Shown in pieces: positions 8,613 through 18,338 of a stretch of DNA of 64,000 bases. Each line of letters begins with the position of its first letter. Position 1 is the first letter of the stretch. The position numbers and the translations under genes were made by a program. Origin of the DNA: DATEDA01 sp963744255 (GTDB lineage Bacteria; Pseudomonadota; Gammaproteobacteria; Burkholderiales; SG8-39); the NCBI GenBank assembly GCA_963744255.1, contig CAVUSZ010000046.1:55297-119296 (forward strand). The letters run 5' to 3'. The notes beneath the pieces are model-generated. The model had not been told where the DNA came from and searched no databases. It saw nothing but the letters and a program-made list of their open reading frames with translations.

Positions 8613-9560
8613 GTCGCGGTATCCGCGAGCGCCCGCGAGAGGAGGCCGGCCGCGTGCGCGGTGAGATCCGGCGCCAGGCAATCCAGTTCGATCACGTCGG
8701 GCGTCGAGCGCAGCCACGTGAGCTGCCGTTTCGCGAGCTGGCGCGTCGCGAAGATCCCGCGGTCCCGCAGGGTCGCCCGGTCGTATTCGCCTTCGAGATG
8801 CGCCCAGGCCTGGCGGTAGCCGACGCAGCGCATCGACGGCAGTCCGGCATGCAGCGGATAGCGTTCGCGCAGCATCGCCAGCTCCTCCACGATGCCGTCG
8901 GTGAGCATCTTGTCGAACCGCGCCTCGATTCGGGCGTGAAGCACAGCGCGGTCGGCGGGCACGAGCGCGATCGATACGAGGCGAAAAGGCAGGGCGCTTG
9001 TCCGCCTGCCGAGCAGGTCGGACATTGGGGTGCCGGTCGCGCGCCAGACCTCGAGCGCGCGCTGGATCCGCTGCGCGTCGGCGGGCTCGAGCCGCGCCGC
9101 CGTTTCCGCATCGAACCGCGCCAGCTCGGCGTGCAGCGCCGGCCAACCGCGTTCCCGCGCCTCCGCTTCGATCGCCGCGCGCAGGACGGCGTCCGCCCGC
9201 GGCAGGTCGGACAATCCTTCGCGCAGCGCCTTGAAGTAGAGCATCGTCCCGCCCGTCGAGCAGCGGCACGTTGCCGCGGGCGGCGATCCCGCTCATCGTC
9301 GCGAGCGCGTCGGCGCGGAAGCGCGCTGCGGAGTACGCCTCGGTCGGATCGATGATGTCGATCAGGTGATGCGGCACCGCCGCGCGCTCCGCGAGCGTCG
9401 CCTTCGCGGTACCCACGTCCATGCCGCGGTAGACCTGGGCCGAGTCGACCGAAACGATCTCGACCGGGAAGCGCCCCGCGAGCGCCGCCGCGAGCGCTGA
9501 CTTGCCGCTCGCGGTGGGGCCCATGAGCAAGATCGCCGTCGGCGAAGGCGGCGACCTCAC
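8609..9560 (-). CDS. miaA: tRNA dimethylallyltransferase, interrupted by one frameshift
   Basis: MiaA adds a dimethylallyl group to A37 of tRNAs reading UNN codons. The N-terminal part (GTG start at 9560, overlapping the mutL stop) has the P-loop GPTASGKSALA and the DSAQVYRGMD motif. Continuity is lost near 9258, where one extra base turns the expected GGTMLYFKAL motif out of frame. The rest reads from there to 8609 with RCVGYRQAW and RQLAKRQLTWLR. Total length matches a normal MiaA (about 316 residues). The shift may be a sequence error. Confidence 0.88.
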
Positions 9561-11317
9561 CGCCCGCGCAGGAACAGTTTGTCGAGATCGGCGAGCGACA
9601 GCTGGTACCAGGTCGGGCGGCCGTGGTTGCACTGGCCAGCGCGCTCGGTCTGTTCCATCCGGCGCAGGAGCGCATTCATCTCCGGTACCGCCAGCGCCCG
9701 GTGCGCGCGCACGGCGCCGTGGCAGGCCATCGTCGCTAGCAGCTCGTCGCGACGCTCGGTGAGCACGCGGCTTGCCCCGTACTGCCGCAGATCGCGAAGG
9801 AGCGCCCTGGCGAGCGTCGGGATGTCGCCGCCGGCGAGAGCCTCCGGAACCCCGCGCACGACGATCGCCGTCGGCGACAGTGCGGCGAGCTCGAAACCGA
9901 GCGCCGCGAGGGCGACGCCGTGCTCCTCCAGCGTCGCGACGTCCCCCGCGCCGGCGTGGAAGGTTACCGGGATCAGCAGCTGTTGCGTACCGACGCCAGA
10001 GGCGTCGAGCGCCGCCTTGAGCTCCTCGTACAGGATGCGCTCGTGCGCGGCGTGCATGTCGACGAGGATCAGCCCGGCGCGGTTCTGCGCCAGGATGTAG
10101 ACGCCGTGCAGCTGCGCAAGAGCGAATCCCAGGGGCTGTTCCGTTTCGGCGGCGGGCAGGTCCGCGACGGCAGCAGCGGGTCCGGCCTCGCGTGCCCGCT
10201 CGAACATCGCGGCGTACGCGGCGACCGGCTGCGCGACGCCGAGCGACGGCTGGACGCGGACCGCATGCGCGTGCGCGATCAGCCGGTCACCGGCAAACGC
10301 TGCGGTGGCGACCGGCACCGGGGTCTCCGCGGCCGTGCCCGCCAGCGCGCGCGAGGCCGCGTGGAACAGGAACTGATGGAGCGCCCGCGCGTCGCGGAAG
10401 CGGACCTCGGTTTTGGCGGGATGCACGTTGACGTCGACCGCGCCGGGGTCGATTTCGACGAACACCACGTAGGCGGGGTGTCGGTCGCCGTGCAGCACGT
10501 CGGCGTACGCCTCTCGCAGCGCGTGCGCGAGGAGACGATCGCGCACGAATCGGCCGTTGACGTAGACATACTGCGCGTCGCGTCCGCTGCGCGCCTGGTC
10601 GGGGGCGCCGAGATAGCCGCTCACGCGGAGCCCCGGCACTTCTGCGGCGAGCTCTCGCGCCGCGCGCCGGAATTCGTCACCTAGCACTGCCCCGACCCTG
10701 ACCTCGCGCGCCGCCGCCGCCGGATAGTGTCGGCTCACGCGGTCGCCGTGGCGCAGCGTGAGCGCGAGGTCCGGGCGGGCGAGCGCGGCGCGGTCGAAGG
10801 AGTCGACGCAATGCGCGAGCTCGGTCGGCTCGGACTTCAGGAACTTGCGGCGCGCCGGCGTGTTGAAGTAAAGCTCCGCGACCTCGACCGTGGTCCCGAG
10901 CGGATGCGACGCCGGCTCGACTGCGCCCGGCGGGCCGCCCTCGGCCGCGACTCGCCATGCGTGCGCCGCCTCAGACGTGCGCGAGGTGACCGCGACGCGC
11001 GCCACCGAGGCGATGCTCGCCAGCGCCTCGCCGCGGAACCCCAGCGTCGCGACGCGCTCGAGATCGGCGAGTGACGCGATCTTGCTCGTGGCGTGCCGCG
11101 CGAGCGCGAGCGGGAGCTCTTCGGACGCGACGCCGCCACCGTCGTCGGTGACGCGGATGCGCTTCGCGCCGCCCTGCTCGAGCGCGACGGTGACGGTCTG
11201 CGCGCCGGCGTCCAGGCTGTTCTCGAGCAGCTCCTTCACCACCGAGGCGGGCCGCTCGACGACCTCACCCGCGGCAATCTGGCTGACGAGCGTGTCGGGA
11301 AGAATCCGGATCGACAT
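9557..11317 (-). CDS. mutL: DNA mismatch repair protein MutL
   Basis: This 586-residue GHKL ATPase links MutS to downstream repair. It shows the N-terminal IAAGEVVERPASVVKELLENS, the DDGGG and GFRGEALASI ATP-lid motifs and a C-terminal dimerisation domain ending near ACHGAVRAHRAL and CNHGRPTW. The start is the ATG at 11317 before SIRILPD, the usual MutL start. The stop overlaps the miaA start. Confidence 0.96.
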   Translation of the reverse strand: MSIRILPDTLVSQIAAGEVVERPASVVKELLENSLDAGAQTVTVALEQGGAKRIRVTDDGGGVASEELPLALARHATSKIASLADLERVATLGFRGEALASIASVARVAVTSRTSEAAHAWRVAAEGGPPGAVEPASHPLGTTVEVAELYFNTPARRKFLKSEPTELAHCVDSFDRAALARPDLALTLRHGDRVSRHYPAAAAREVRVGAVLGDEFRRAARELAAEVPGLRVSGYLGAPDQARSGRDAQYVYVNGRFVRDRLLAHALREAYADVLHGDRHPAYVVFVEIDPGAVDVNVHPAKTEVRFRDARALHQFLFHAASRALAGTAAETPVPVATAAFAGDRLIAHAHAVRVQPSLGVAQPVAAYAAMFERAREAGPAAAVADLPAAETEQPLGFALAQLHGVYILAQNRAGLILVDMHAAHERILYEELKAALDASGVGTQQLLIPVTFHAGAGDVATLEEHGVALAALGFELAALSPTAIVVRGVPEALAGGDIPTLARALLRDLRQYGASRVLTERRDELLATMACHGAVRAHRALAVPEMNALLRRMEQTERAGQCNHGRPTWYQLSLADLDKLFLRGR

Positions 11318-11319
11318 CG

Positions 11320-11820
11320 TTACTCGATCACGTCCGCGATCGCGCCGCCGGTGATGCGAACGAGCTCGTCCGGCGTCAGCCGAAAGACCGTATGCGGGTG
11401 ACCCGCCGCGGCCCAAATCTCGGCGAACCCGAGCAGCGTACGGTCGACGAGCGTGCGGACGGGCGCCACGTGACCGACCGGCGCAACGCCGCCGATCGCG
11501 AACCCGGTTGCCGCACGGACGAAGTCGGCGTCGGCCTTGCCGATCGCCTCGCCCACGATGGCGCCGACGCGACCGAGATCGACCCGCCTCGCGCCGCTTG
11601 CCATTACCAGCAGCGGCGCGCCGCTCGGGTCGCACCGGAAGACGAGCGAGTTGGCGATCTGGGCCACCTCGCAACCGATCTGCTCTGCCGCGGCGCGCGC
11701 GGTCCGCGCGGCCGCGGAAAGCTCCACGATGCTGGTCTCGACGCCCGCCGCGGCGAGCGCCACGCGCACGCGATCGACGGCGGGGTGTTTAACGAGCGTT
11801 CCTTCGGTCACGGCGGTCAC
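11320..11820 (-). CDS. ybaK: YbaK/EbsC-family aminoacyl-tRNA deacylase-like protein
   Basis: The 166-residue single-domain protein resembles the prolyl-tRNA synthetase editing domain: IANSLVFRCD, the GARRVDL segment and GGVAPVGH. Free-standing members hydrolyse mischarged tRNAs such as Cys-tRNA(Pro). It lies 2 bases before mutL and is divergent from the dedA-like gene. The exact substrate cannot be told from sequence. Confidence 0.85.
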   Translation of the reverse strand: MTAVTEGTLVKHPAVDRVRVALAAAGVETSIVELSAAARTARAAAEQIGCEVAQIANSLVFRCDPSGAPLLVMASGARRVDLGRVGAIVGEAIGKADADFVRAATGFAIGGVAPVGHVAPVRTLVDRTLLGFAEIWAAAGHPHTVFRLTPDELVRITGGAIADVIE

Positions 11821-11842
11821 TGGCGATTATAGGACGTGCCGA

Positions 11843-11848
11843 TACAAT
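11843..11848 (+). promoter_or_regulatory. candidate -10 element for the DedA-family gene
   Basis: TACAAT lies in the 37-base gap between the divergent ybaK and dedA-like genes. It is so close to the GTG at 11858 that the transcript would have almost no leader. No clear -35 is seen. Confidence 0.3.
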
Positions 11849-11857
11849 ACAGGCGCC

Positions 11858-12499
11858 GTGGAGCTGATCACCTTCTTCTGGGATTTCCTGGTCCATCTTG
11901 ACCGCCATCTCGCCGCGCTGCTGCAGCAGCACGGAACGTGGATCTACCTCCTGCTCTTCGTGATCGTTTTCTGCGAGACCGGACTCGTGGTCACGCCGTT
12001 CCTGCCGGGCGATTCGCTGCTCTTCGTCGCCGGGACGCTATGGGCCGCGGCGGGAATGGATGCGCGGGTGCTCGCGGCGACGTTGATCGCCGCGGCGCTC
12101 TGCGGCGACAACGTCAACTACTGGATCGGCCGCTATCTCGGGCCGAAGGTGTTCCGGTGGGAACGCACGCGCTTCTTCAACCGCGCCGCGCTCGACCGCA
12201 CGCACGCCTTCTACGAGCGCCACGGCGGCAAGACGATCGTGATCGCGCGCTTCGTCCCGCTGGTGCGCACGTTCGCGCCGTTCGTCGCGGGGATCGGGCG
12301 CATGAGCTACTTGAAATTCCTCGCCTACAGCATCGGCGGCGCGATCCTGTGGGTGGTGTCGCTCGTCGGCGCCGGCTACTTCTTCGGCAACATGCCGGTG
12401 GTGCGGAACAACCTGACGATCGTGATCTTCGGGATCATCGCGCTGTCGGTCGCGCCGATCGCCCTCGAGTATCTTCGCGCGCGGGCGCGGCGGGCGTGA
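11858..12499 (+). CDS. DedA-family membrane protein
   Basis: The 213-residue polytopic protein carries the DedA/VTT signature: ETGLVVTPFLPGDSLLF, the amphipathic RHGGKTIVIARFVPLVRTFAPFVAG stretch (split here as FYERHGGKTIVIARF and PLVRTFAPFVAG) and GAILWV. DedA proteins move lipids such as undecaprenyl phosphate or phosphatidylethanolamine across the inner membrane and need proton-motive force. The start is GTG at 11858, directly before the first hydrophobic block. Confidence 0.9.
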   Translation: MELITFFWDFLVHLDRHLAALLQQHGTWIYLLLFVIVFCETGLVVTPFLPGDSLLFVAGTLWAAAGMDARVLAATLIAAALCGDNVNYWIGRYLGPKVFRWERTRFFNRAALDRTHAFYERHGGKTIVIARFVPLVRTFAPFVAGIGRMSYLKFLAYSIGGAILWVVSLVGAGYFFGNMPVVRNNLTIVIFGIIALSVAPIALEYLRARARRA

Positions 12500-12589
12500 C
12501 CTGTTGTTGACAACCCGATCGCCCGCTCGTAAGTTTCGGCCAGACCGATAAGAACCCGAACCGCAGGTCACCGAAGGAGGGAACGTCCC

Positions 12590-13549
12590 ATGCGCAGGCT
12601 CGCGCTCGCCCTGTTGCTCGCAGCCGGCCTCGTTCCGGTCGTGCAAGCGCAATGGCCGGATCGGCCGGTCACGATCATCGTTCCCTGGGGCGCGGGCGGC
12701 GCGGCTGACCAGCTTTCTCGCGCGCTCGCACCGCTGCTCGAAAAGGAGCTGAAGGTGCCGTTCAACGTGGTGCTGCGACCGGGCGGGAGCGGCGCCGTCG
12801 GCCACACGGCGCTCGCGCAATCCAGGCCCGACGGCTACACGTGGGGACTCGCCACGGTCGAGATCACGATGATGCATTGGCAGGGGCTCGCCACGATCCA
12901 GCCGAAGGACTTCACGGTCGTCGCGATCATCAATGCCGACGCGGGCGGGCTGATGGTGCGCACCGAATCGCCCTACAAGACGGCGCAGGAGCTGATCGAG
13001 GACATCCGGAAACGACCCGCCGGCGCGTTGAAGGCGTCGGGGACCGGACAGGGCGGCATCTGGCATCTCGGGCTCGTCGGCTGGCTGCTCGCCGAGAAGG
13101 TCGATCCGAAGAAAGTGCCGTGGGTGCCGAGCCAGGGCGCCGGGCCGGCAATGCAGGACCTCGCCGCGGGCGGCGTCGACTTCGTCACCGCGTCGCTCCC
13201 GGAGGGTCGCGCGCTGATCGACGCTGGCAAGGTGCGCGCCCTCGCGCAGATGGACACCAGGCGGTTGTGGCTGTATCCGAACGTGCCTACCATGAAGGAA
13301 GCGACCGGCACCGACTGGTCGGTCCTCACGTGGCGCGGTTTCCTCGGCCCGGCCGGGATCCCGACCGATATCCGCGACCAGATGCTCGCGGCGCTCCGCA
13401 AGGCGCACCAGAGCCAGGAGTTCCAGGACTTCATGAAGCAGCGCGGCTTCGGCGTCGCCTGGCTCGAGCCCGTGGAAGGGACGGCGCACATCATGAAGGC
13501 GAACGACGAATTCGGGCGGATCATGAAGGAGGCGGGGCTCATCAAGTAG
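12590..13549 (+). CDS. tctC: tripartite tricarboxylate transporter substrate-binding protein (TctC family)
   Basis: This is a 319-residue periplasmic binding protein with a signal peptide (cut after VVQA). It has the family start WPDRPVTIIVPWGAGGAAD, the RPGGSGAVGHTALA motif and the ATGTDW-type lobe. A strong ribosome site (gaaggaggg) precedes the ATG. It is followed at once by tctB and tctA, so a full tripartite system is encoded. The substrate, probably an organic acid, is unknown. Confidence 0.94.
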   Translation: MRRLALALLLAAGLVPVVQAQWPDRPVTIIVPWGAGGAADQLSRALAPLLEKELKVPFNVVLRPGGSGAVGHTALAQSRPDGYTWGLATVEITMMHWQGLATIQPKDFTVVAIINADAGGLMVRTESPYKTAQELIEDIRKRPAGALKASGTGQGGIWHLGLVGWLLAEKVDPKKVPWVPSQGAGPAMQDLAAGGVDFVTASLPEGRALIDAGKVRALAQMDTRRLWLYPNVPTMKEATGTDWSVLTWRGFLGPAGIPTDIRDQMLAALRKAHQSQEFQDFMKQRGFGVAWLEPVEGTAHIMKANDEFGRIMKEAGLIK

Positions 13550-13558
13550 CCGCGCTAC

Positions 13559-14038
13559 GTGAAAATCTCGGACCTTGCGATCGGGCTCGCCTCGATCGCT
13601 TTCGGCCTCGCGTTCCTCGGCTACGGCGTTTCGCTCCCGCCGATGCCCGGCCAGCGCTACGGCGCGGGGTTGTTCCCGATCCTGCTCGGGGCAGGCATTG
13701 CGCTCTGCGGGGCGCTGCTCGCGCGCAAGGGCTGGGGCGAGCGGCGCGATGCGCGAGCACCGCTCGTCGCGCTCGCGCACTGGGCGCGCGACCGCTATCT
13801 CCTCGGCAACCTGCTTGTCGTCCTCGCGTTGATCATCGTCTACGTGCTCTGCTCCGAGCGGATCGGGTTCATTCCGCTATCGATTGCGATCCTGGTTGCG
13901 CTGTTCCTGCGCCTGAAGGTGCCGCCGCTCCGTAGCGCGGTCATCGCCGCCGGGGCGACTGCGTTCATCTATGTCGCCTTCGCGCGCTTCCTCCGCGTGC
14001 CGCTCCCGCGCGGGCTCCTCGAAGGCATCATCTGGTAG
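13559..14038 (+). CDS. tctB: tripartite tricarboxylate transporter small membrane subunit (TctB family)
   Basis: This 159-residue protein has four predicted membrane helices and the family segment PGQRYGAGLFPILLGAGIALCG near its N-terminus (GQRYGAGLFP). It starts with GTG nine bases after tctC and ends three bases before tctA. It pairs with TctA to form the inner-membrane part of the transporter. Confidence 0.9.
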   Translation: MKISDLAIGLASIAFGLAFLGYGVSLPPMPGQRYGAGLFPILLGAGIALCGALLARKGWGERRDARAPLVALAHWARDRYLLGNLLVVLALIIVYVLCSERIGFIPLSIAILVALFLRLKVPPLRSAVIAAGATAFIYVAFARFLRVPLPRGLLEGIIW

Positions 14039-14041
14039 GTC

Positions 14042-15520
14042 ATGGACATCGTCCTCGCCGCGCTCAAGCTGCTCGCCGACCCGTACGTCATCTTTCTGAT
14101 CGTCGCGTCGTCGCTGTTCGGCCTGTTCGTGGGCGCAATCCCGGGGCTCACTGCGGCGATGGCGATCGCGCTGCTCGTTCCTGTCACCTTCTTCATGGCG
14201 CCGGTGCCGGCGCTCGCGGTGATCGTGACCACCGCCGCGATGGCGATCTTCGCCGGCGACATCCCCGGCGCGCTGCTGCGGATACCGGGAACGCCGGCGT
14301 CGGCCGCGTATGCCGACGAGGCGTACGCGATGACGAAGAAGGGGCAGGCGGAGCTCGCGCTCGGCGCTGGTGTGGTGTTCTCCGCGATCGGCGGCATCCT
14401 CGGCACGATCGTGCTCGTGACGTCGGCGCCTGCGCTGGCCGAGGTCGCGCTCAAGTTCAGCTCGTTCGAGTACTTCTGGCTGGTCTGCCTCGGGCTGACG
14501 TGCGGCGTCTTCATCGCGCGCGGCTCGCAGACGAAGGCGGTGATGTCGCTCCTGTTCGGTCTGTTCGTCGCGACGATCGGGATGGAGAACCCAGCCGCGT
14601 ACCCGCGTCTCGCTTTCGGCTCGGTGGATCTGGGTGCGGGAATCGACATGATCCCGGCGATGATCGGCATGTTCGCCATCGCCGAGATCCTGCGCGTCGT
14701 AAGCCAGGCGAGCGTGCACGTGCCGCCGGTCTACCGTGCGAGCGGGCCGATCTTCGCCGGGCAGTGGGAGCTGATCAAACGCTATCCGAAGCAGTGGCTG
14801 CGCGGCTCGGCGATCGGCACCCTGGTGGGGGCGCTGCCGGGCGCCGGCTGCGACATCGCCGCGTGGATGGCCTACGGCAGCTCGAAGCGGTTCTCGAAGG
14901 AGAAGGAGAAGTTCGGCACCGGACACGTCGAAGGCATCGTGGAGTCCGGCGCCGCGAACAACGCCTCCGTTTCCGGCGACTGGATCCCCGCGCTCGTGTT
15001 CGGCATTCCCGGCGACTCGATCACCGCGATCGTGATCGGCGTGCTCTACCTCAAGAACCTCAACCCGGGACCGATGATCTTCCAGAACCAGCCGGAGATC
15101 GTGACCGCGGTGTTCATCGTCTTCTTCATCGCGAACATCCTCATGATCCCGTTCGGGTGGCTCGCCATCAAGTCGTCGGTGCACATCCTGCGCGTGCCTC
15201 GGCCGGTGCTGATGCCGGTCATTCTGATGTTCTGCATCGTAGGCGCTTTCGCCATCACGAACAGCGCGTTCGCGGTGGCGGCGATGCTGGTGTTCGGCAT
15301 CGTCGGCTTCCTCATGGAGGAGAACGGTTTCCCGGTCGCACCGGCGATCCTCGGCATCGTGCTCGGACCGATGCTCGAGAACAACTTCTTCAACTCGATG
15401 ATCAAGGCGGACGGCGCGGTGTGGCCGTTCTTCGAGCGTCCGATCGCCGGCGCGCTCGGCGCCGCGACCCTGGCGGTGTGGGCGGCGATCATCTACTTCG
15501 CCGCGCGGAAGCGCGCTTGA
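14042..15520 (+). CDS. tctA: tripartite tricarboxylate transporter large permease (TctA family)
   Basis: This 492-residue integral membrane protein has about 11-12 helices. The duplicated family motifs are visible: GLFVGAIPGLTAAMA near residue 27 and GALPGAGCDIAAWMAYG near residue 262, plus GIPGDSITAI. It lies in the tctCBA operon and forms the transport channel. Its end converges on amiC. Confidence 0.95.
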   Translation: MDIVLAALKLLADPYVIFLIVASSLFGLFVGAIPGLTAAMAIALLVPVTFFMAPVPALAVIVTTAAMAIFAGDIPGALLRIPGTPASAAYADEAYAMTKKGQAELALGAGVVFSAIGGILGTIVLVTSAPALAEVALKFSSFEYFWLVCLGLTCGVFIARGSQTKAVMSLLFGLFVATIGMENPAAYPRLAFGSVDLGAGIDMIPAMIGMFAIAEILRVVSQASVHVPPVYRASGPIFAGQWELIKRYPKQWLRGSAIGTLVGALPGAGCDIAAWMAYGSSKRFSKEKEKFGTGHVEGIVESGAANNASVSGDWIPALVFGIPGDSITAIVIGVLYLKNLNPGPMIFQNQPEIVTAVFIVFFIANILMIPFGWLAIKSSVHILRVPRPVLMPVILMFCIVGAFAITNSAFAVAAMLVFGIVGFLMEENGFPVAPAILGIVLGPMLENNFFNSMIKADGAVWPFFERPIAGALGAATLAVWAAIIYFAARKRA

Positions 15521-15526
15521 ACGGCT

Positions 15527-16816
15527 TCAGTTCGGTCGCGTTCTTGGCGCCTTCGCGGCGGCGTTTTCCGGGGCGTCGCTCGCCGCGACCGTCCGTGCCG
15601 GAACGCTCTTCGCGAAATAGCCCTTGATCCCGGCGAGCACGGCGCGGGCGAGCCGGTCCTGGTAGGCCGCGTCGCCGAGCCGTTTCTCCTCGTCCGGGTT
15701 GCTGATGAACGCGGTCTCGACCAGGATCGACGGTACGTCCGGCGACTTGAGCACCGCGAACCCGGCCTGCTCGACGTACGCCTTGTGCAGCGTGTTGATC
15801 TCGCCTAGCTCGGCGAGCACCGCGCGGCCGACCTTTAGACTGTCGTTGATGGTCGCGGTCTGGGAGAGGTCAAGCAGCGTCTCGGCGAGGTAACGGTCCT
15901 TGCGGTCGAGGTTGACCCCACCGATGAGGTCGGCCTCGTTCTCCCGCTTCGCGAGCCAGCTGGCCGTGGTGCTCGTCGCGCCGCGCTCGGAGAGCGCGAA
16001 CACCGACGACCCGCGTGCATGCGGCAGCAGGAACGCGTCGGCGTGGATCGACACGAAGAGGTCCGCCTTCACTCGCCGTGCCTTGTCGACGCGGGCCGCA
16101 AGCGGGATGAAGTAGTCGCCGTCGCGGGTGAGCACCGCGCGCATGCCGGGCTCGGCATCGATGAGCGCTCTGAGCCTGCGTGCGATCGTGAGCGTGACGT
16201 GCTTCTCGTAGGTCCCCCGGCGACCGCGGGCGCCGGGATCCTCGCCGCCATGGCCGGCGTCCACGACGATGGTGACCATGCGCGGTGCGGGCGGCTTGGC
16301 GCCGGCGGGCGGCGATTTGCGCGGCTCCGCCGCGGGCGGCGGTTCGGCCGTCTCCCTACTCTGGAGGAGCGCCATCAGCGGATCGGGCGGCACGACCGGA
16401 TAGACGTCGATCACCAGCCGGTGGCCGTATTCGCCGATCGGTCGCAGCGTGAAGACCTGCGGCTTCGCCTCGCCCTTCAGGTCGACAACGAGGCGCACCG
16501 CTCCCGGCTTGAAGCGGCCCGCGCGCAAGGCCGTCACATAAGGATCGTCGGCGAGCACCTTGTTCGCGGACTGATCGACGATGCTCAGGAAATCGACCTG
16601 CTCGAAATCGAGCACGAGGCGCTCGGGGGCCTTGAGCGCGGTCAGCTCGTAGCGCACCTCGACCGCAGTCTCGATCGTGATGCGCGTGTAGTCCTGCGAC
16701 GGCCACACTCGAAGGCTGCGGATCCGTTCTTCGGCGTCGGCGATCGCGGGGGAGAGAAGGGCGAACCCGGCGGCGATCAGCGCCCGGAATAGGCGCGCGC
16801 GAGCTCGGTCAGGCAC
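15527..16816 (-). CDS. amiC: N-acetylmuramoyl-L-alanine amidase with AMIN domain
   Basis: The 429-residue periplasmic enzyme cleaves septal peptidoglycan during cell separation. A signal peptide (cut after IADA) leads into an AMIN domain (about residues 35-140) for septal targeting, a Pro/Ala linker, and a zinc amidase_3 domain with DAGHGGEDPGARG, SIHADAF and the catalytic Glu in LVETAFISN. I chose GTG at 16816 because it gives a proper signal peptide. It overlaps the end of tsaE by 40 bases, a common betaproteobacterial arrangement. Confidence 0.92.
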   Translation of the reverse strand: MPDRARARLFRALIAAGFALLSPAIADAEERIRSLRVWPSQDYTRITIETAVEVRYELTALKAPERLVLDFEQVDFLSIVDQSANKVLADDPYVTALRAGRFKPGAVRLVVDLKGEAKPQVFTLRPIGEYGHRLVIDVYPVVPPDPLMALLQSRETAEPPPAAEPRKSPPAGAKPPAPRMVTIVVDAGHGGEDPGARGRRGTYEKHVTLTIARRLRALIDAEPGMRAVLTRDGDYFIPLAARVDKARRVKADLFVSIHADAFLLPHARGSSVFALSERGATSTTASWLAKRENEADLIGGVNLDRKDRYLAETLLDLSQTATINDSLKVGRAVLAELGEINTLHKAYVEQAGFAVLKSPDVPSILVETAFISNPDEEKRLGDAAYQDRLARAVLAGIKGYFAKSVPARTVAASDAPENAAAKAPRTRPN

Positions 16817-17259
16817 GTCCGCCCCGCTTCGGTCGCGCTCTCCAGGGTCGCGTCGCGACCGCCGGGCGGCGGCGTGGACAGCCGAATCCGCACATCGGGA
16901 GGCGGCAGCAGGCCGTCCGCCTTCTCGGGCCACTCGACGAGACAGATGGACTGCTCATTGAAGCACTCCCTGAAGCCCGCATCCCGCCATTCGCCAGGCT
17001 CTCGGAATCTAAAGAAATCAAAATGGTAAAAGCTTAACCTAGAATCCATATAAGGTTCAACCAGGGCGTAGCTGGGACTCTTGACCTTGCCCGCAAAACC
17101 GCGGCCGCGGAGGACCCCGCGCGCGAGCGTCGTTTTCCCGCTGCCGAGATCCCCCGACAAGTGCACCGACATGCCGGGCTCCAGCAAGGCCCCGAGCCGC
17201 TCGCCGAGGTGGCGGGTCGCCTGCTCGTCCGGAAGGTGAACGTGCAGGGGCGCTAACAT
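16777..17259 (-). CDS. tsaE: tRNA threonylcarbamoyladenosine biosynthesis ATPase TsaE
   Basis: The 160-residue P-loop ATPase helps TsaBD make the t6A37 modification of tRNAs. It has GDLGSGKTTLARG near residue 35, then VKSPSYALVEPY and ICLVEWPEKAD, all family-specific. The start is the ATG at 17259, which leaves an 8-base gap to divergent queG; an upstream start would overlap queG. Bases about 17005-17060 are strikingly A+T-rich, using TTA, AGA, AGG and TAT codons rare elsewhere in the window. Confidence 0.92.
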   Translation of the reverse strand: MLAPLHVHLPDEQATRHLGERLGALLEPGMSVHLSGDLGSGKTTLARGVLRGRGFAGKVKSPSYALVEPYMDSRLSFYHFDFFRFREPGEWRDAGFRECFNEQSICLVEWPEKADGLLPPPDVRIRLSTPPPGGRDATLESATEAGRTCLTELARAYSGR

Positions 17260-17267
17260 CCCTGGCG

Positions 17268-18332
17268 ATGACCGAAACGCGCGCACGAACCGATCTCGGC
17301 CCGCTCGCCGTGGCGATCAAGTCGTGGGGGAGAGAGCTCGGCTTTCAGGCGGTGGGGATCGCGGATGTGGACCTCGGCGAGGCCGAAGCGCGTCTCGCCG
17401 AGTGGCTCAGGCTCGGCTTCCATGGCGAGATGGATTATATGGCGCGCCACGGCGCAAAACGGTCGCAGCCGGCCGCGCTCGTGCCTGGAACGCTGCGGGT
17501 GATCAGCGCGCGCATGGACTACTCGCCCGACGCTGCCGACGCCGAGGCGACGCTCGCGGACCGTTCGAAGGCGTACGTCTCGCGCTACGCTCTCGGACGC
17601 GACTATCACAAGGTCCTGCGCGCACGCCTGCAGCGTCTCGCCGAGCGGATCGAGGGCGAGGTCGGCGCGTTCGGCTACCGCGTGTTCACCGATTCCGCGC
17701 CGGTGATGGAGGTCGAACTGGCGGTGCGCGCGGGGCTCGCCTGGCGAGGCAAGCACACGCTCGCGCTCGCCCGCGATGCCGGCTCGCTCTTTTTCCTGGG
17801 CGAGATCTACACCGACCTGCCGTTGCCGGTCGATCGTGCGATCGCAGAGCACTGCGGCACGTGCGAGCGCTGCATCGAGGCGTGCCCGACCGGCGCGATC
17901 GTCGCGCCCTATCAGCTGGATGCGCGGCGCTGCATTTCGTACCTCACGATCGAGCTGAAGGGCAGCATCCCGGCGGACCTGCGGCCGCTCGTCGGCAACC
18001 GCGTCTACGGCTGCGACGACTGCCAGCTCGTGTGTCCCTGGAACAAGTACGCGCAGACGAGCGCGGAGGCCGATTTCGGCGTTCGGAACGGGCTCGACGC
18101 GGCGACGCTCGTCGAGCTGTTCGACTGGCCCGAGCCCGTGTTTCACGAACGGCTTGCGGGCAGCGCGATCCACCGCATCGGCTACGAGCGCTGGTCGCGC
18201 AACCTCGCCGTCGGGCTCGGCAACGCCCCGACGACCGCGGCAGTCGTTGCAGCGCTACGCGCGCGTGCCGACGATCCGTCGGCGCTCGTCCGCGAGCACG
18301 TCGCCTGGGCGCTCGCGCAGCACCACGCGTAG
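17268..18332 (+). CDS. queG: epoxyqueuosine reductase
   Basis: The 354-residue cobalamin- and iron-sulfur-dependent enzyme makes the last step of queuosine synthesis in tRNA. Two ferredoxin-type Cys clusters are visible: CGTCERCIEACPTGAI near residue 196 and CDDCQLVCPWNKYA near residue 249. C-terminal HEAT-like repeats follow (SALVREHVAWAL). It is divergent from tsaE-amiC, a common pairing of tRNA-modification genes. Confidence 0.95.
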   Translation: MTETRARTDLGPLAVAIKSWGRELGFQAVGIADVDLGEAEARLAEWLRLGFHGEMDYMARHGAKRSQPAALVPGTLRVISARMDYSPDAADAEATLADRSKAYVSRYALGRDYHKVLRARLQRLAERIEGEVGAFGYRVFTDSAPVMEVELAVRAGLAWRGKHTLALARDAGSLFFLGEIYTDLPLPVDRAIAEHCGTCERCIEACPTGAIVAPYQLDARRCISYLTIELKGSIPADLRPLVGNRVYGCDDCQLVCPWNKYAQTSAEADFGVRNGLDAATLVELFDWPEPVFHERLAGSAIHRIGYERWSRNLAVGLGNAPTTAAVVAALRARADDPSALVREHVAWALAQHHA

Positions 18333-18338
18333 ACACTC

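Noticed and set aside
12038..13780. A 580-codon minus-strand frame opposite dedA and tctC
   Set aside because: It is composed of Arg/Glu/Asp/His-rich sequence mirroring the codons of the real genes; no motif or start signal.
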